Shown here: piece by piece, positions 17,854 through 30,897 of the stretch
How the letters are laid out: every line of letters begins with the position of its first letter
Numbering within the stretch: the first letter of the stretch is position 1
Assembly (NCBI RefSeq): GCF_014805525.1
Contig: NZ_JACFSZ010000001.1
Coordinates: 237,556 to 301,555 of the forward strand
Reading direction: 5' to 3'
DNA: 64,000 nucleotides
Origin: Rhabdothermincola sediminis
GTDB lineage: Bacteria > Actinomycetota > Acidimicrobiia > Acidimicrobiales > Acidimicrobilacustridaceae
Made by a program: the position numbers and the translations under genes
Notes under the pieces: generated by a model
What the model saw: the letters and a program-made list of their open reading frames with translations, nothing else
Databases searched by the model: none
Told to the model about the DNA's origin: nothing

Positions 17854-19155
17854 GTGCTGGTCCCCACCCGTCGCCTGGCTGCGCTCGCCGCGCTCGCCGC
17901 GGTGGCGGTGCTCGTCCTGGGCTCGGAGACCGGGTTCTGGCTGGTCAACGGCGCGCTGGTGGTGGTGGCGGTGATCGACGGGCTGCTCGCCTCACCACCG
18001 GCGTCGGTGCGGATCGAGCGTGACCTGCCCGAGGTGGTCACCCTCGGCTCGCGCGCCCCGCTCACCTGGACGGTGACCAACCTGGGGGCCCGCCCGGTGC
18101 GGTTGGCCTTCGCCGATCAGCTCGCACCGTCCCTGCAGGCGGGCACCCGCCGGGCCCGGCTTCGGGTCGGTCCCGACCAGACGGCGCACGTCCGCACCGA
18201 GCTGGCCCCGACCCGCCGAGGCCGCTTCGAGGTGGAAGGGATGACGCTTCGGGTCGAAGGGCCGCTGGGGTTGGCGTCGCGCCAGCGCACCCGCCCCCTA
18301 CCTGCGGTGCTGCGGGTCTACCCGTCGTTCCGGTCCCGGGCGGAAGCGGAGCTGCGCATCGACAAGGCCCGCATCGTGGAGGTCGGGCTGCGCTCGGCGC
18401 GCGGTCACGGCGGTGGGACCGAGTTCGAGCAGCTGCGCGATTACACGGTCGACGACGAGTTCCGCCGCATCGACTGGGCAGCGACGGCCCGATCCGGCAA
18501 GGCGATCGTGCGCACCTACCGGGCCGAGCGGAACCAGACGGTCATCAGCCTGCTCGACAACGGCAGGGTGATGGCCGGCAGGGTCGACGGCGTCCCGAGG
18601 GTGGAGCACGCCATGGACGCGGTCATGATGCTCACCGCGGTCGCCAGCCGGCTCGGTGACCGTGCCGGGCTGGTGGCCTTCGACCGCAGCGTGCGGGCGG
18701 TCGTCCCTCCAGGGCACACCCGCGACCAGCTCACCCGCGTGACCGAGGCCATGTACGAGCTCGAGCCCCAGCTCGCCGAGAGCGATTACCGGGGCGCGTT
18801 CACACAGACCCTGGCCCGGTTTCGCCGGCGGGCGATGCTGGTGGTGTTCACCGACCTGGTCGAGCAGGCGGTTGGCGAGACGCTGCTGCCCGCGCTGGGG
18901 TTGATCGCCCGCAGCCACCTGGTGGTGGTGGCCGCGGTGCGCGACCCCGAGGTGGTGTCCTGGGCCCGCTCCTCGCCGCGCGATGCGTCGGAGGCGTACC
19001 GCAAGGGAGCGGCGATCGTGGCCCTCGAGGAACGCCAGCGCACCACGGCCCGATTGCGCGGTGCTGGCGCGACGGTCGTGGACGCACCCCCCGGGGAGCT
19101 GGCCCCGCGGTTGGCCGACGCGTACCTGAAGGTCAAGGCCACCGGCCGCCTCTGA
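17854..19155 (+). CDS. DUF58 domain membrane-anchored protein
   Basis: 433 residues from GTG. Two adjacent N-terminal membrane segments (about 7-40) precede a beta-rich stretch. The DUF58 core GTEFEQLRDYTVDDEFRRID, then WAATARSGKAIVRTYRAERN, appears around 190-230, followed by a vWA-like region with an SLLDNGRVM strand. These proteins pair with MoxR ATPases. It ends the five-gene plus-strand operon; a long hairpin follows 49 nt after the stop. Confidence 0.92.
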   Translation: MLVPTRRLAALAALAAVAVLVLGSETGFWLVNGALVVVAVIDGLLASPPASVRIERDLPEVVTLGSRAPLTWTVTNLGARPVRLAFADQLAPSLQAGTRRARLRVGPDQTAHVRTELAPTRRGRFEVEGMTLRVEGPLGLASRQRTRPLPAVLRVYPSFRSRAEAELRIDKARIVEVGLRSARGHGGGTEFEQLRDYTVDDEFRRIDWAATARSGKAIVRTYRAERNQTVISLLDNGRVMAGRVDGVPRVEHAMDAVMMLTAVASRLGDRAGLVAFDRSVRAVVPPGHTRDQLTRVTEAMYELEPQLAESDYRGAFTQTLARFRRRAMLVVFTDLVEQAVGETLLPALGLIARSHLVVVAAVRDPEVVSWARSSPRDASEAYRKGAAIVALEERQRTTARLRGAGATVVDAPPGELAPRLADAYLKVKATGRL

Positions 19156-19204
19156 CGGGCGGCGCTCCTCTCCAGCACCGACTCGTCGCCCCTTTTCAAC
19201 TTCT

Positions 19205-19253
19205 GAACTGTTCACCGTGGCGCGGCCACGGAGCGCGCCACGATGAACAGTTC
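19205..19253. terminator. 49-nt palindromic element, likely terminator
   Basis: Two 20-nt arms (19205-19224 and 19234-19253) pair with a single mismatch around a 9-nt loop. There is no T run. It lies between the convergent DUF58 and SpoIIM genes and could stop both. A diverged copy of the same length exists at 30821-30869, so a repeat element is an alternative reading. Confidence 0.65.
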
Positions 19254-19296
19254 GAACAGGTGTGGCGCTCGAGCAGGCGTGGTGCCAGGACGACGC

Positions 19297-20325
19297 TCAC
19301 CTGCTCGAGGCCGCGACGGGCAGCGCCCCTGCCACGCCAGCGGGTCGCTCCCCGAGCGCGCCGGTGAGACCCTGGGCGACCGCCGCCCGGCCCCTCCGCC
19401 ACAGGTACGTGACGAACACCGCCCAGGCGGTGAGGCCGATGCCCACCCGCACCGCCGCCGGCAGGCCGCTGCCGGTCACGAAGCCCTCGATCAGCCCCGC
19501 GGCCACGAATGTGGCCACCAGCCCCAGCACGATCGCCGCCGCCCGCCGGCCTTCCTCGGCGACCGCCTCGCTGCGGAGCCGATCACCGGGGGCGATCAGC
19601 GCCCACCCGACGGCCAGCCCGGCACCACCGGCGAGCACGATGCCCGTGAGCTCCAGGGCACCGTGAGGCAGGATCAGGCCGAAGAAGCGCAGCGTGTCGC
19701 CCTCGCTGATCATCCACGCCGCGGCCTGACCCAACGACACCCCGTTGAACGCCAGGATGGCGACACCGGGGATACAGGCGATCCCACCCAGCGCGAATGC
19801 CATGAACCCGACCCGGATGTTGTTGGTGGTCACAGCGGTGAAGAACTGCGCGCTCGGCTGCTCCGAGTAGTACTGCTCGAACCGCTGCTCCACGTAGTCG
19901 GTGCGCTCCGCCGCGCTGCCGGAGGCGTCCAGCGCGGCCCGGCTGTTGAGCAGCCAGACCGCTACCAGCACGGCCGGCCCGAAGAAGGCCACCGCGGCGA
20001 CGGCCATGAAGCGCCGGTTGTGCCACACCGCGGCGGGGAAGGTGGTGGCGAAGAACCGGACCACCGCCTGGGCCGTGCGTGGCCGCTTGCCGTAGATGAC
20101 CTGCGCAGCGGCCGCCACCAGCTTGGTGAGGCGGGCGGTGAGGGCCGGATCGCGGAAGTAGGTCTGCGCGTAGGACAGCTGCGCCGCGCTGCGCTGGTAG
20201 AGCGCCACCAGCTCGTCGAGCTCGCCGTCCTCCAGGGTGGCCACCCGTTGGCGGGCGCGCCGGGTCAGCTCGTCGAGGCGGGCCCAGGTGGCCTCGTTGG
20301 AGCTGATGTAGCGGTCGATGTCCAC
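19297..20325 (-). CDS. Stage II sporulation protein M (SpoIIM) family membrane protein
   Basis: 342 residues from the GTG giving DIDRYISSNEATWARLDEL, the typical actinobacterial SpoIIM-like N-terminus. A cytosolic helical part (about 1-105) precedes six or so membrane segments, with the family LPHGALELTGIVLAGGAGL motif in the middle. Non-sporulating bacteria carry such genes beside RDD and MoxR/DUF58 genes. The frame is open further upstream (an ATG at 20355 would overlap the RDD start), but that extension lacks family similarity. It faces away from the RDD gene. Confidence 0.85.
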   Translation of the reverse strand: MDIDRYISSNEATWARLDELTRRARQRVATLEDGELDELVALYQRSAAQLSYAQTYFRDPALTARLTKLVAAAAQVIYGKRPRTAQAVVRFFATTFPAAVWHNRRFMAVAAVAFFGPAVLVAVWLLNSRAALDASGSAAERTDYVEQRFEQYYSEQPSAQFFTAVTTNNIRVGFMAFALGGIACIPGVAILAFNGVSLGQAAAWMISEGDTLRFFGLILPHGALELTGIVLAGGAGLAVGWALIAPGDRLRSEAVAEEGRRAAAIVLGLVATFVAAGLIEGFVTGSGLPAAVRVGIGLTAWAVFVTYLWRRGRAAVAQGLTGALGERPAGVAGALPVAASSR

Positions 20326-20353
20326 CCACCCGTTACGGTAGTGGCCGACCTGC

Positions 20354-21292
20354 ATGACCACTGCCCAGCCCTCCGGCATCGTCACTCCCGAAGCCGTCCT
20401 CCTCGAGTTCGACACCGCGAGCGCCGGCTCGCGCACCATCGCGGAGCTCATCGACCTGCTGGTGCAGGTCGTCACCCTCGTGGGGGTGTGGACGGTGGCG
20501 GGCATCGTCGCCGCCTCCAGCCCGTTGCTCGAGACCGCCGCCACCATCGCCGCGCTGGTGCTCACCTTTTTCGTGCTGGTCGGCTACCCGGCGGGGTTCG
20601 AGACGCTCTGGCAGGGTCGCACCCTGGGCAAGGCGGCGCTCGGCTTGCGGGTGGTCACCCGGGAAGGCGGCCCCATCCGCTTCCGGCACGCCGCGATCCG
20701 GGCCATGTTCGGTCTCGTGGAGATCTACGCGTTCCTCGGCTCGATCGCCGCCCTGTCGATCATCCTGACCCGCAACGACCAACGGATCGGTGATCTGGCG
20801 GCCGGCACCTTCGTGTTGCGGGAGCGCCGCGCGGCCTCGCGAGCGGTGGCCGTGAGCTTCATGCCCCCACCCGGCTACGAGGCCTACACCGCGTCGCTCG
20901 ACGTGACCGCGCTGGCCGAAGAGCAGTACGGCTTGCTCCGCTCGTTCCTGCTGCGTGCCCCGCAGCTCACCATCCCGGCCCGGTACGCGCTGTCGGTTCG
21001 TCTGGCGGAGCCGGTGACGAGGTTGCTGCAACACACGCCCCCAGCGGGTGTGGGGCCGGAGGCCTTCCTGGCGTGCGTGGCGGCCGCGTACCAGCGACGC
21101 CACGGCGGCCCGCTGCCACCCCCTCCGTGGCGCCCGCCCCCGCCCTCCCCGCCGTCCCCTCCGCTCGCGCCCCCGCCGCCTGCGCCGCCGCCTCCACCCT
21201 CGCCGCCTGCCTGGCGCCCGCCACCACCACCGGCTCCCGCACCAACGGTCCCCCCGGGCACCACCTTCGGAGGGCCCGCCTCCCGGTCCTGA
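20354..21292 (+). CDS. RDD family membrane protein with proline-rich tail
   Basis: 312 residues. The RDD domain (about 20-160) starts with DTASAGSRTIAELIDLLVQV and includes the GRTLGKAALGLRVV and NDQRIGDLAAGTFVL motifs, with about three membrane segments. After a cytosolic helical part, residues from about 250 form a Pro-rich tail (PPPPWRPPPPSPPSPP-like) that is nearly free of other residues. In this conserved neighbourhood (SpoIIM, RDD, MoxR, DUF58) the RDD protein is thought to act with SpoIIM in the membrane. The tail may bind a partner or be disordered. Confidence 0.85.
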   Translation: MTTAQPSGIVTPEAVLLEFDTASAGSRTIAELIDLLVQVVTLVGVWTVAGIVAASSPLLETAATIAALVLTFFVLVGYPAGFETLWQGRTLGKAALGLRVVTREGGPIRFRHAAIRAMFGLVEIYAFLGSIAALSIILTRNDQRIGDLAAGTFVLRERRAASRAVAVSFMPPPGYEAYTASLDVTALAEEQYGLLRSFLLRAPQLTIPARYALSVRLAEPVTRLLQHTPPAGVGPEAFLACVAAAYQRRHGGPLPPPPWRPPPPSPPSPPLAPPPPAPPPPPSPPAWRPPPPPAPAPTVPPGTTFGGPASRS

Positions 21293-21303
21293 GGGGTTGG
21301 CCG

Positions 21304-21309
21304 TAGCCT
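21304..21309 (+). promoter_or_regulatory. Leaderless-type -10 hexamer (TAGCCT)
   Basis: TAGCCT lies 6 nt before the cysteine desulfurase GTG with no Shine-Dalgarno. Confidence 0.5.
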
Positions 21310-21315
21310 TGAAGG

Positions 21316-22479
21316 GTGCTCGGCTACCTCGACCACGCCGCCACCACGCCGATGCGACCCGAAGCGGTCGAGGCCATGCTGCCGTTCCTGACCGAGCAGT
21401 TCGCCAACCCCTCGGGCGCGCATCGCCCGGCGCGCGAGGCACGCCGGGCGATCGACGAGGCCCGCGACACGATGGCTGAGCTGCTGGGCTTCGAGCCCGG
21501 TGAGATCGTCTTCACCGGTGGGGGCACCGAGGCCGACAACCTGGCGGTCTTCGGTGTGCACGATCGATGGGGTGGCACCGTGGTGTGCTCGGCGATCGAG
21601 CATCACGCCGTGCTCGACGCCATCGAGGCTCGAGGTGGGCGCCTGGTACCCGTCGACCCTCGGGGGGTGATCGACCTCGACGCCTTGGCCTCGATGCTCG
21701 ACGAGACCGTCACCCTGGTCTCGGTGATGGCCGTGAACAACGAGGTCGGCACCATCCAGCCCCTTGAGCAGATCGCCGCGGTGGTGCGCGAGCGTGCGCC
21801 GCGGGCGTTGCTGCACACCGATTCGGTGCAGGGCTTCTGCTGGCTCGACCTGGCTCGGGTGACGGCGCCGTTCGACCTGGTGTCTGTGAGCGCCCACAAG
21901 TTCGGCGGGCCCAAGGGCGTGGGGGTGCTGGCCATCCGCTCCGGGGTCGAGCTGGCAGCCCGCCAGGTGGGTGGAGGTCAGGAACGTGGGCGGCGCAGCG
22001 GGACCCAGAACGTGGCGGGCATCGTGGCGATGGCGGTCGCGGCGGCGCGAACCGCGGACCAGCGCGACGACGAGGTCGAGCGGGTCACCAAGCTGCGCGA
22101 CCGGCTGGTCGAGGGCCTGCTGGCCACGGTGCCGGGGATCGTCGAGACCGGTGTGTCCGCCGGCGCGGCCGGGCCGGACCGTTCCCACAAGGTGCCGGGC
22201 ATCTGCCACCTGTGCATCCCCGGCGTCGACAGCGAGTCGATGTTGTTCCTGCTGGAGAAGGGAGAGGTGTTCGCATCGGCCGCGTCGTCGTGCTCCAGCG
22301 GAGCGGTGGAGCCCTCACACGTGCTGGCGGCGATGGGCCTTCCCCGGTCGCTCGCGCAGGGGTCGCTGCGCCTGTCGCTGGGATGGGCCAGCACCGACGC
22401 CGACGTGGACCGCGCCCTGGCGGTCGTCCCCCCTGCCGTGGAGCGGCTGCGTCTGTTCTCGGGCGGGGACGGCACGTGA
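21316..22479 (+). CDS. Cysteine desulfurase (IscS/NifS type)
   Basis: 387 residues. The opening YLDHAATTPMRPEAVEAM, the EHHAVLDA helix (His for PLP stacking), the PLP-lysine segment SAHKFGGPKGVG and the mobile sulfur-carrying loop SSCSSGAVEPSHVL identify a group I desulfurase. It converts cysteine to alanine with enzyme-bound persulfide, feeding Fe-S assembly and tRNA thiolation. The stop overlaps the mnmA start (GTGA), so sulfur delivery to MnmA is the obvious role. Confidence 0.95.
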   Translation: MLGYLDHAATTPMRPEAVEAMLPFLTEQFANPSGAHRPAREARRAIDEARDTMAELLGFEPGEIVFTGGGTEADNLAVFGVHDRWGGTVVCSAIEHHAVLDAIEARGGRLVPVDPRGVIDLDALASMLDETVTLVSVMAVNNEVGTIQPLEQIAAVVRERAPRALLHTDSVQGFCWLDLARVTAPFDLVSVSAHKFGGPKGVGVLAIRSGVELAARQVGGGQERGRRSGTQNVAGIVAMAVAAARTADQRDDEVERVTKLRDRLVEGLLATVPGIVETGVSAGAAGPDRSHKVPGICHLCIPGVDSESMLFLLEKGEVFASAASSCSSGAVEPSHVLAAMGLPRSLAQGSLRLSLGWASTDADVDRALAVVPPAVERLRLFSGGDGT

Positions 22480-23534
22480 AGGTCCTGGTCGCCATGTCGG
22501 GCGGGGTGGACTCCTCCGTCGCGGCGGCGCGGCTGCACGAGCAGGGCCACGAGGTCACCGGGGTGACCATGCGGCTCTGGGGAGGCGAGAGCGACACCGG
22601 CTGCTGCTCGGTAGCCGACGTCGACGACGCGCGCCGGGTCGCCCAGCAGCTCGGCATCGATCACCTGGTCTTCAACTTCGCCGACGCCTTCGACGAGCAC
22701 GTGGTGTCGCCCTACGTCGACGCGCACCGTCGCGGGCTCACGCCGAACCCCTGCATCGAGTGCAACCGCCACCTCAAGTTCGACCACCTCCTGCGCCGGG
22801 CGGTCGCCCTGGGCTTCGACGCGGTGGCCACCGGCCACCACGCCCGGGTGCACGAGCGCCCCGACGGCACCCGCCGCATCCGGCGGGGAGCGGACGCCAC
22901 CAAGGACCAGAGCTACGTGCTCTACATGCTCGGCCAGCGCGAGCTGGCGCGCACGATCCTGCCCGTCGGTGCGCTCACCAAGGACGAGGTGCGGGCCGAG
23001 GCCGCCCGCCTGGGGTTGCGCACAGCGGCCAAGCCCGACAGCCAGGACGTCTGCTTCATCACCGCCACGGGAGGGCGCCAGGCGTTCCTCGGTCCGCGTA
23101 TCGGGCTGCGCCCGGGACGGGTCCTGGACCGGACCGGCCGGGAAGTGGGCCAGGTCGAGCACGTCGAGCTGGTCACCGTCGGCCAGCGGAAGGGTCTGGG
23201 CGTGGCCGGGGCTGGCGGGCCGCGGTACGCGATCGCGGTGGACCTGGTCCAGGGAACGGTCACCGTCGGCTCCCGCGACGACCTGCAGGTGAGCGAGCTC
23301 GAGGTGCGCGACGTCGCCTGGAGCGACCGACCCGTGACGGGGGAGGTGCTGGTGCAGTGCTCGGCGCACGGGGTGCCTCGCCGGGCCACGATCGGGCCGA
23401 TCGAGGGGCGGGCCGTCGGCCCCGGGGCCGAGGTGCGGGTGCGATGGGCCACGCCCGAACGGCGGGTGGCGCCCGGGCAGAGCGTGGTCTTCTACGACGG
23501 CGACGAGGTGGTCGGCGGCGGCATCGCCGCCTGA
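22476..23534 (+). CDS. mnmA: tRNA-specific 2-thiouridylase MnmA
   Basis: 352 residues from GTG. The PP-loop SGGVDSSVAAA is at about residue 8. The catalytic Cys is in NPCIECNRHLKF, the second Cys in SQDVCFI, and the KDQSYVLY block binds tRNA. It thiolates U34 of Glu, Gln and Lys tRNAs with sulfur passed from the desulfurase encoded immediately upstream. The 3' end overlaps the convergent membrane-protein gene by 43 nt. Confidence 0.95.
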   Translation: MKVLVAMSGGVDSSVAAARLHEQGHEVTGVTMRLWGGESDTGCCSVADVDDARRVAQQLGIDHLVFNFADAFDEHVVSPYVDAHRRGLTPNPCIECNRHLKFDHLLRRAVALGFDAVATGHHARVHERPDGTRRIRRGADATKDQSYVLYMLGQRELARTILPVGALTKDEVRAEAARLGLRTAAKPDSQDVCFITATGGRQAFLGPRIGLRPGRVLDRTGREVGQVEHVELVTVGQRKGLGVAGAGGPRYAIAVDLVQGTVTVGSRDDLQVSELEVRDVAWSDRPVTGEVLVQCSAHGVPRRATIGPIEGRAVGPGAEVRVRWATPERRVAPGQSVVFYDGDEVVGGGIAA

Positions 23535-24427
23535 ACCGGCAGCCGGCGCCGGCGGGCCTCCTCCAGCATCCTGCCGGGCAGCGACGGGGCCACGAGCACC
23601 GCGTCGACCTCGATGGCCGCGGGGGCCGGTCGTGATCGGGGCGATCGCCGCGGTGGCAAGGGCGTGACGGTGACGGGCTCCGCGAACCGCAGCTCGACGG
23701 CGAGCCCCAAGGCGCCCACGGTCAGGTCGTGCGCGCCGGTGCCGGCCGGTGCCGGGCCCAGCCACGCCAGTGTTGATCGCCGCACCAGGAGGGTGTCGGC
23801 GAGCGCCAGCGGGTCCACGATCACCACCCCCGCCTGGGTGAACACCAGCCAGCGACGGGCCAGCGTGTGCAGCGCCCGCACCCCGGCGACCGCGACCGCC
23901 CAGCCGATCGCCGTGAGGGCCAGGCCGCCAGGCACCATCCCCGAGGCCACGAGGAGCGGCCCGGCAGCAGCCCCAGCCACCACGGCCACCCACACGGCTT
24001 GGATCGGTCCGAGCAGCAGCACGCCCGGAGCGCGCAGCGCCATCCGGCGCTCGTGGCCGTAGGACGAGCCGTCGATGAACACGTCGCCGGTCTGCGGGGC
24101 CAGCACCACCACCGCGGCCAGGGTGGTGATGGTCAGCGCCAGCGCCTCCTGCCAGCCGGGGGCGGGGAGGGTCACCACCGCCCACCCGATCGCCAGTGGG
24201 GCTGCGGGCACCACGACTCGCAGGGCGGTCAACGTGGTCGTGCGGGGCACGAGGGTGGCCACCAGGGTGAATGCCCAGACCGTCCAGGCCGCGACCGACG
24301 TGAAGGTTCGGAACCCCGTGCTCGCCGGGTTGAGCGCGGCGGCCAGCGTGGGGCCAGCGGTGAACGGCAGGGTGGCCCACAGCACGGCGCCACCCCAGCG
24401 GGCCACCACGTCGAGGACCTTGCGCAT
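23492..24427 (-). CDS. Hypothetical integral membrane protein
   Basis: 311 residues from ATG. About six hydrophobic segments lie within residues 10-185, with the loop GDVFIDGSSYGHERRMALRAPG and then LLLGPIQAVW in the middle. The last ~130 residues are soluble and end in a Pro/Arg-rich tail. This layout (membrane part, then VDPLALADTLLVRR-like strand) resembles uncharacterised actinobacterial proteins. No catalytic motif was seen. The 3' end lies on the opposite strand to the end of mnmA. A weak AAATCT lies 6 nt before the start. Confidence 0.7.
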   Translation of the reverse strand: MRKVLDVVARWGGAVLWATLPFTAGPTLAAALNPASTGFRTFTSVAAWTVWAFTLVATLVPRTTTLTALRVVVPAAPLAIGWAVVTLPAPGWQEALALTITTLAAVVVLAPQTGDVFIDGSSYGHERRMALRAPGVLLLGPIQAVWVAVVAGAAAGPLLVASGMVPGGLALTAIGWAVAVAGVRALHTLARRWLVFTQAGVVIVDPLALADTLLVRRSTLAWLGPAPAGTGAHDLTVGALGLAVELRFAEPVTVTPLPPRRSPRSRPAPAAIEVDAVLVAPSLPGRMLEEARRRRLPVQAAMPPPTTSSPS

Positions 24428-24514
24428 CGTGCGAGATTTGCTCAGCCGGCCGGCCGCTCGCTATTCCGGTGCTCATCGACCTGCTGCGGGGGACACAGCG
24501 GAAGGGGTGCTCGG

Positions 24515-28275
<3,761 letters not shown>

Positions 28276-28289
<14 letters not shown>

Positions 28290-28728
28290 AGCACCAGGTG
28301 CGCACGTCCACCGCGGTGGGGTTGTCGACCGGCCAGAGGTGAGCGGTCAGGCAGGTCTCCCCGGCCGGCCAACGCTCGAAGGCCCGGCCCGGCCCCGGGG
28401 TGAAGGTGACGGTGTTCAGGCCCCGCTCGACGACGACCTGATCGAGGGGGAGGGGCACCCCGTTCACCGACAGCTCCGCCTGGTAGCCGGGGGCCAGGTC
28501 GATGCCGACGGTGGCCTGCTGGACGATCTGCGAGTCGTCGCTGGGGATCAGCGCCTCCACGCCCCCACCGGCCTGGCTCGGTGATCCACCCTCGCCCACC
28601 ACGACCAGCACCGCCACCGCCCCGGCGACGACCGCCGCCACGAGCGCACCCACCCCCCACAGCCAGCGCGGGTACTGGACGCGGACCGGTCGGTCGGAGC
28701 TGGCGGAGGGGTCGGGGTGATCGTTCAC
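28276..28728 (-). CDS. Single-pass membrane protein, function unknown
   Basis: 150 residues from GTG. The short cytosolic N-terminus (MNDHPDPSASSDRPVR) precedes one transmembrane helix (about 23-45) and an outer domain of about 95 residues with two cysteines (ETCLTAHLW and RTWCFTVV) that could form a disulfide. The outer domain looks beta-rich. CACAAT lies 6 nt before the start and may be its -10. It is unrecognised; the next gene on the other side is the PASTA kinase. Confidence 0.65.
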
Positions 28729-28823
28729 ACCCCCATTGTGTCGGGTCGGCTCCGGGTCGAGACCGCAGCCGGCGGGTGGGGGGACCGCCGCCGCGGGTAC
28801 GCGAATGTCAGGCCTGTAACCAC

Positions 28824-28829
28824 TACGTT
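28824..28829 (+). promoter_or_regulatory. Leaderless-type -10 hexamer (TACGTT)
   Basis: TACGTT lies 6 nt before GTG 28836, which fixes the kinase start well inside the longer open frame. Confidence 0.5.
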
Positions 28830-28835
28830 GGAACG

Positions 28836-30794
28836 GTGGCCATCTCCCGCATGGTCGACCGGGTCGGTCAGGTGCTCGGAGGGCGCTATCGGCTGGTCGC
28901 CCCCATCGGCACCGGCGCGTCCGCGTCCGTGTACCTGGCCGACGACGTGACCTTGCGCCGGCGGGTGGCGGTGAAGATCCTGCACGACGCGCTGGCCGAC
29001 GATGCGGCCTTTCTCAAGCGGTTCCGGGCCGAGGCCCAGGCGGCCGCGGCCATGAACCACCCGCACGTCATGGCGGTCTTCGACTGGGGCCAGGACGACG
29101 TGCCCTACCTGGTCACCGAGTACCTCGGGGGCGGCAGCCTCCGGGGGATGCTCGACCTCGGGCGTCGACTCGACCCCGCCCAGGCGCTGCTGGTCGGCCT
29201 GGAGGCCGCCCGCGGGCTGGAGTACGCGCACCGGCGGGGCTTCGTGCACCGCGACATCAAGCCCGCCAACCTGCTCTTCGACGAGGAGGGGCGGCTGCGC
29301 ATCGCGGATTTCGGCTTGGCGCGGGCGCTCGCGGAGGCGGCTTGGACCGAGCCCATGGGCGCGGTGCTGGGCACCGCCCGGTACGCCTCTCCCGAGCAGG
29401 CGCGGGGCGCCACCCTCGACGGGCGCAGCGACGTCTACTCCCTCGGTCTGGTGCTCATCGAGTCCGTCACCGGTGAGGTGCCCTTCTCGAGCGACACCAC
29501 CTTGGGCACCCTCATGGCCCGGGTCGACCGACCGCTCGCGGTGCCCGAGGCCCTGGGCCCGCTGGTGCCCGCGCTCGAACGGGCCGGCGAGCCCGACCCG
29601 GCCCGCCGGGTCGACGCGGCCGGCTTCGCCGAGTTGCTGATGGCGGCCGCGTCCGAGCTCGAGCGTCCCGCGCCGCTACCGCTGGCCGGTGCGATGGCGG
29701 TGGATCTGGCCGGGGGTGACGATCGTGATCCCACCACCCAGTTCGTGGCCGAGCGCCGGGTGCTCGGCGAGCTCGAGCCCGAGATCATGACCGCGCCACC
29801 AGGCACCACCACCGACGGCATCACGATCCTGCACGAGGGCGACGGCCAGCCCGAGACCCGCCGGGTCGAGCGCTCGCCGGCCGTGTCCCCGGGCCTGGGA
29901 CGGGAGCGGCGCCGTCGCTGGCCCCTGGCGCTGGCGGTGCTCCTGCTGCTCGGTGCGCTCGCCGGCGCGGCTGCCTACTGGTGGTTCGAGGTCCGCGAGG
30001 TTGCCCACGCCGTGCCGGATCTCCTAGGCACGAACGTGGCCGACCTCGAGAGCGCGACGGCCGGCACGGGCTGGGTGGTGGAGCGCACCGACACCCGCCA
30101 GGACGGCACGGTGCCAGGCCAGATCGTGGCCCAGGACCCGGCGGCGGGCACCTCGCTCGTCGAGGGTGGCGTGCTGCGGGTCACGGTGTCGCTGGGCCCC
30201 ACGCTGGTGGCGGTGCCAACGAACCTGCTGGGCATGCCCCTGTCGGAGGCCGAGGCCCAGCTCACGGCCGCCGGCCTGGCGGTGGGTGAGGTGACGAAGG
30301 TACCGAGCGAGGACGTCCCGGCGGGAGTCGTGGTGGCGCTCGGTGACAACGTCCCAGTGGAGTTGCCCAAGGGTGATCGGGTGCCGCTGGTGGTGTCGGG
30401 GGGGCCCCTGCCGCGCACCGTGCCCGACGGGCTCATCGGCCAGACCGCCGACGCGGCCCAGGCCCGGCTGGAGGAGCTGCGGCTGGTGGTCAAGCGGGTG
30501 CCGCGCTCCGACGAGACCGTTCCCGCGGGCGTCGTGCTCGAGATCGACCCGGGTGCCGGCACCATGGTGGCCCGCGACTCCACGGTGACCCTGGTCGTGT
30601 CGAGCGGGCCGCCGACCATCCCGGTGCCGGACGTGCGTGGCCTCTCCGCCGTCGAGGCGGCCAAGCGGCTGGAGGGCGCCGGGCTGGTGGTGTCGTCCAC
30701 CCAGGGCTCCCCGGCCAAGCCGGTCACCGGCACCAATCCGGCGGCGGGCACGCAGGTGCGCCGGGGCAGCTCCGTGGTCATCATCACGGGCTGA
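28836..30794 (+). CDS. Ser/Thr protein kinase with four PASTA domains (PknB-like)
   Basis: 652 residues. The kinase domain (about 12-275) has the glycine loop PIGTGASASVY, the Lys in VAVKIL, catalytic HRDIKPANLLF, DFGLARA and the activation segment GTARYASPEQARG. A charged linker leads to one transmembrane helix (about 357-377). Four extracellular PASTA repeats of about 67 residues fill the rest, each with a VPDLLG- or VPDVRG-like start. PASTA kinases sense muropeptides or lipid II and regulate wall synthesis and division. The gene stands alone, away from the usual pknA/pbpA/ftsW neighbourhood. Catalytic residues are intact. Confidence 0.95.
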   Translation: MAISRMVDRVGQVLGGRYRLVAPIGTGASASVYLADDVTLRRRVAVKILHDALADDAAFLKRFRAEAQAAAAMNHPHVMAVFDWGQDDVPYLVTEYLGGGSLRGMLDLGRRLDPAQALLVGLEAARGLEYAHRRGFVHRDIKPANLLFDEEGRLRIADFGLARALAEAAWTEPMGAVLGTARYASPEQARGATLDGRSDVYSLGLVLIESVTGEVPFSSDTTLGTLMARVDRPLAVPEALGPLVPALERAGEPDPARRVDAAGFAELLMAAASELERPAPLPLAGAMAVDLAGGDDRDPTTQFVAERRVLGELEPEIMTAPPGTTTDGITILHEGDGQPETRRVERSPAVSPGLGRERRRRWPLALAVLLLLGALAGAAAYWWFEVREVAHAVPDLLGTNVADLESATAGTGWVVERTDTRQDGTVPGQIVAQDPAAGTSLVEGGVLRVTVSLGPTLVAVPTNLLGMPLSEAEAQLTAAGLAVGEVTKVPSEDVPAGVVVALGDNVPVELPKGDRVPLVVSGGPLPRTVPDGLIGQTADAAQARLEELRLVVKRVPRSDETVPAGVVLEIDPGAGTMVARDSTVTLVVSSGPPTIPVPDVRGLSAVEAAKRLEGAGLVVSSTQGSPAKPVTGTNPAAGTQVRRGSSVVIITG

Positions 30795-30820
30795 TCACCC
30801 CCCCGCCCCGGCCTCCTCCC

Positions 30821-30869
30821 GAACCGTTCATCCCGGCGCGGTCGACAGCCGCGGATCCATGAACAGTCC
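30821..30869. repeat. Diverged copy of the 49-nt palindromic element
   Basis: The element begins GAACCGTTCA and ends TGAACAGTCC, with a central GGCGCG. Its length and outer arms match the element at 19205-19253 (about 33 of 49 positions by eye). The inner stem is weaker. It may terminate the kinase transcript. Confidence 0.45.
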
Positions 30870-30897
30870 GCTGGGAGAGGCTGGGGGCGGGTCGTGA

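Noticed and set aside
20353..20356. Overlapping ATG codons on both strands (CATG) as starts of SpoIIM and RDD genes
   Set aside because: The SpoIIM family N-terminus begins at GTG 20325. The ten extra residues have no family support, so the overlap is accidental.
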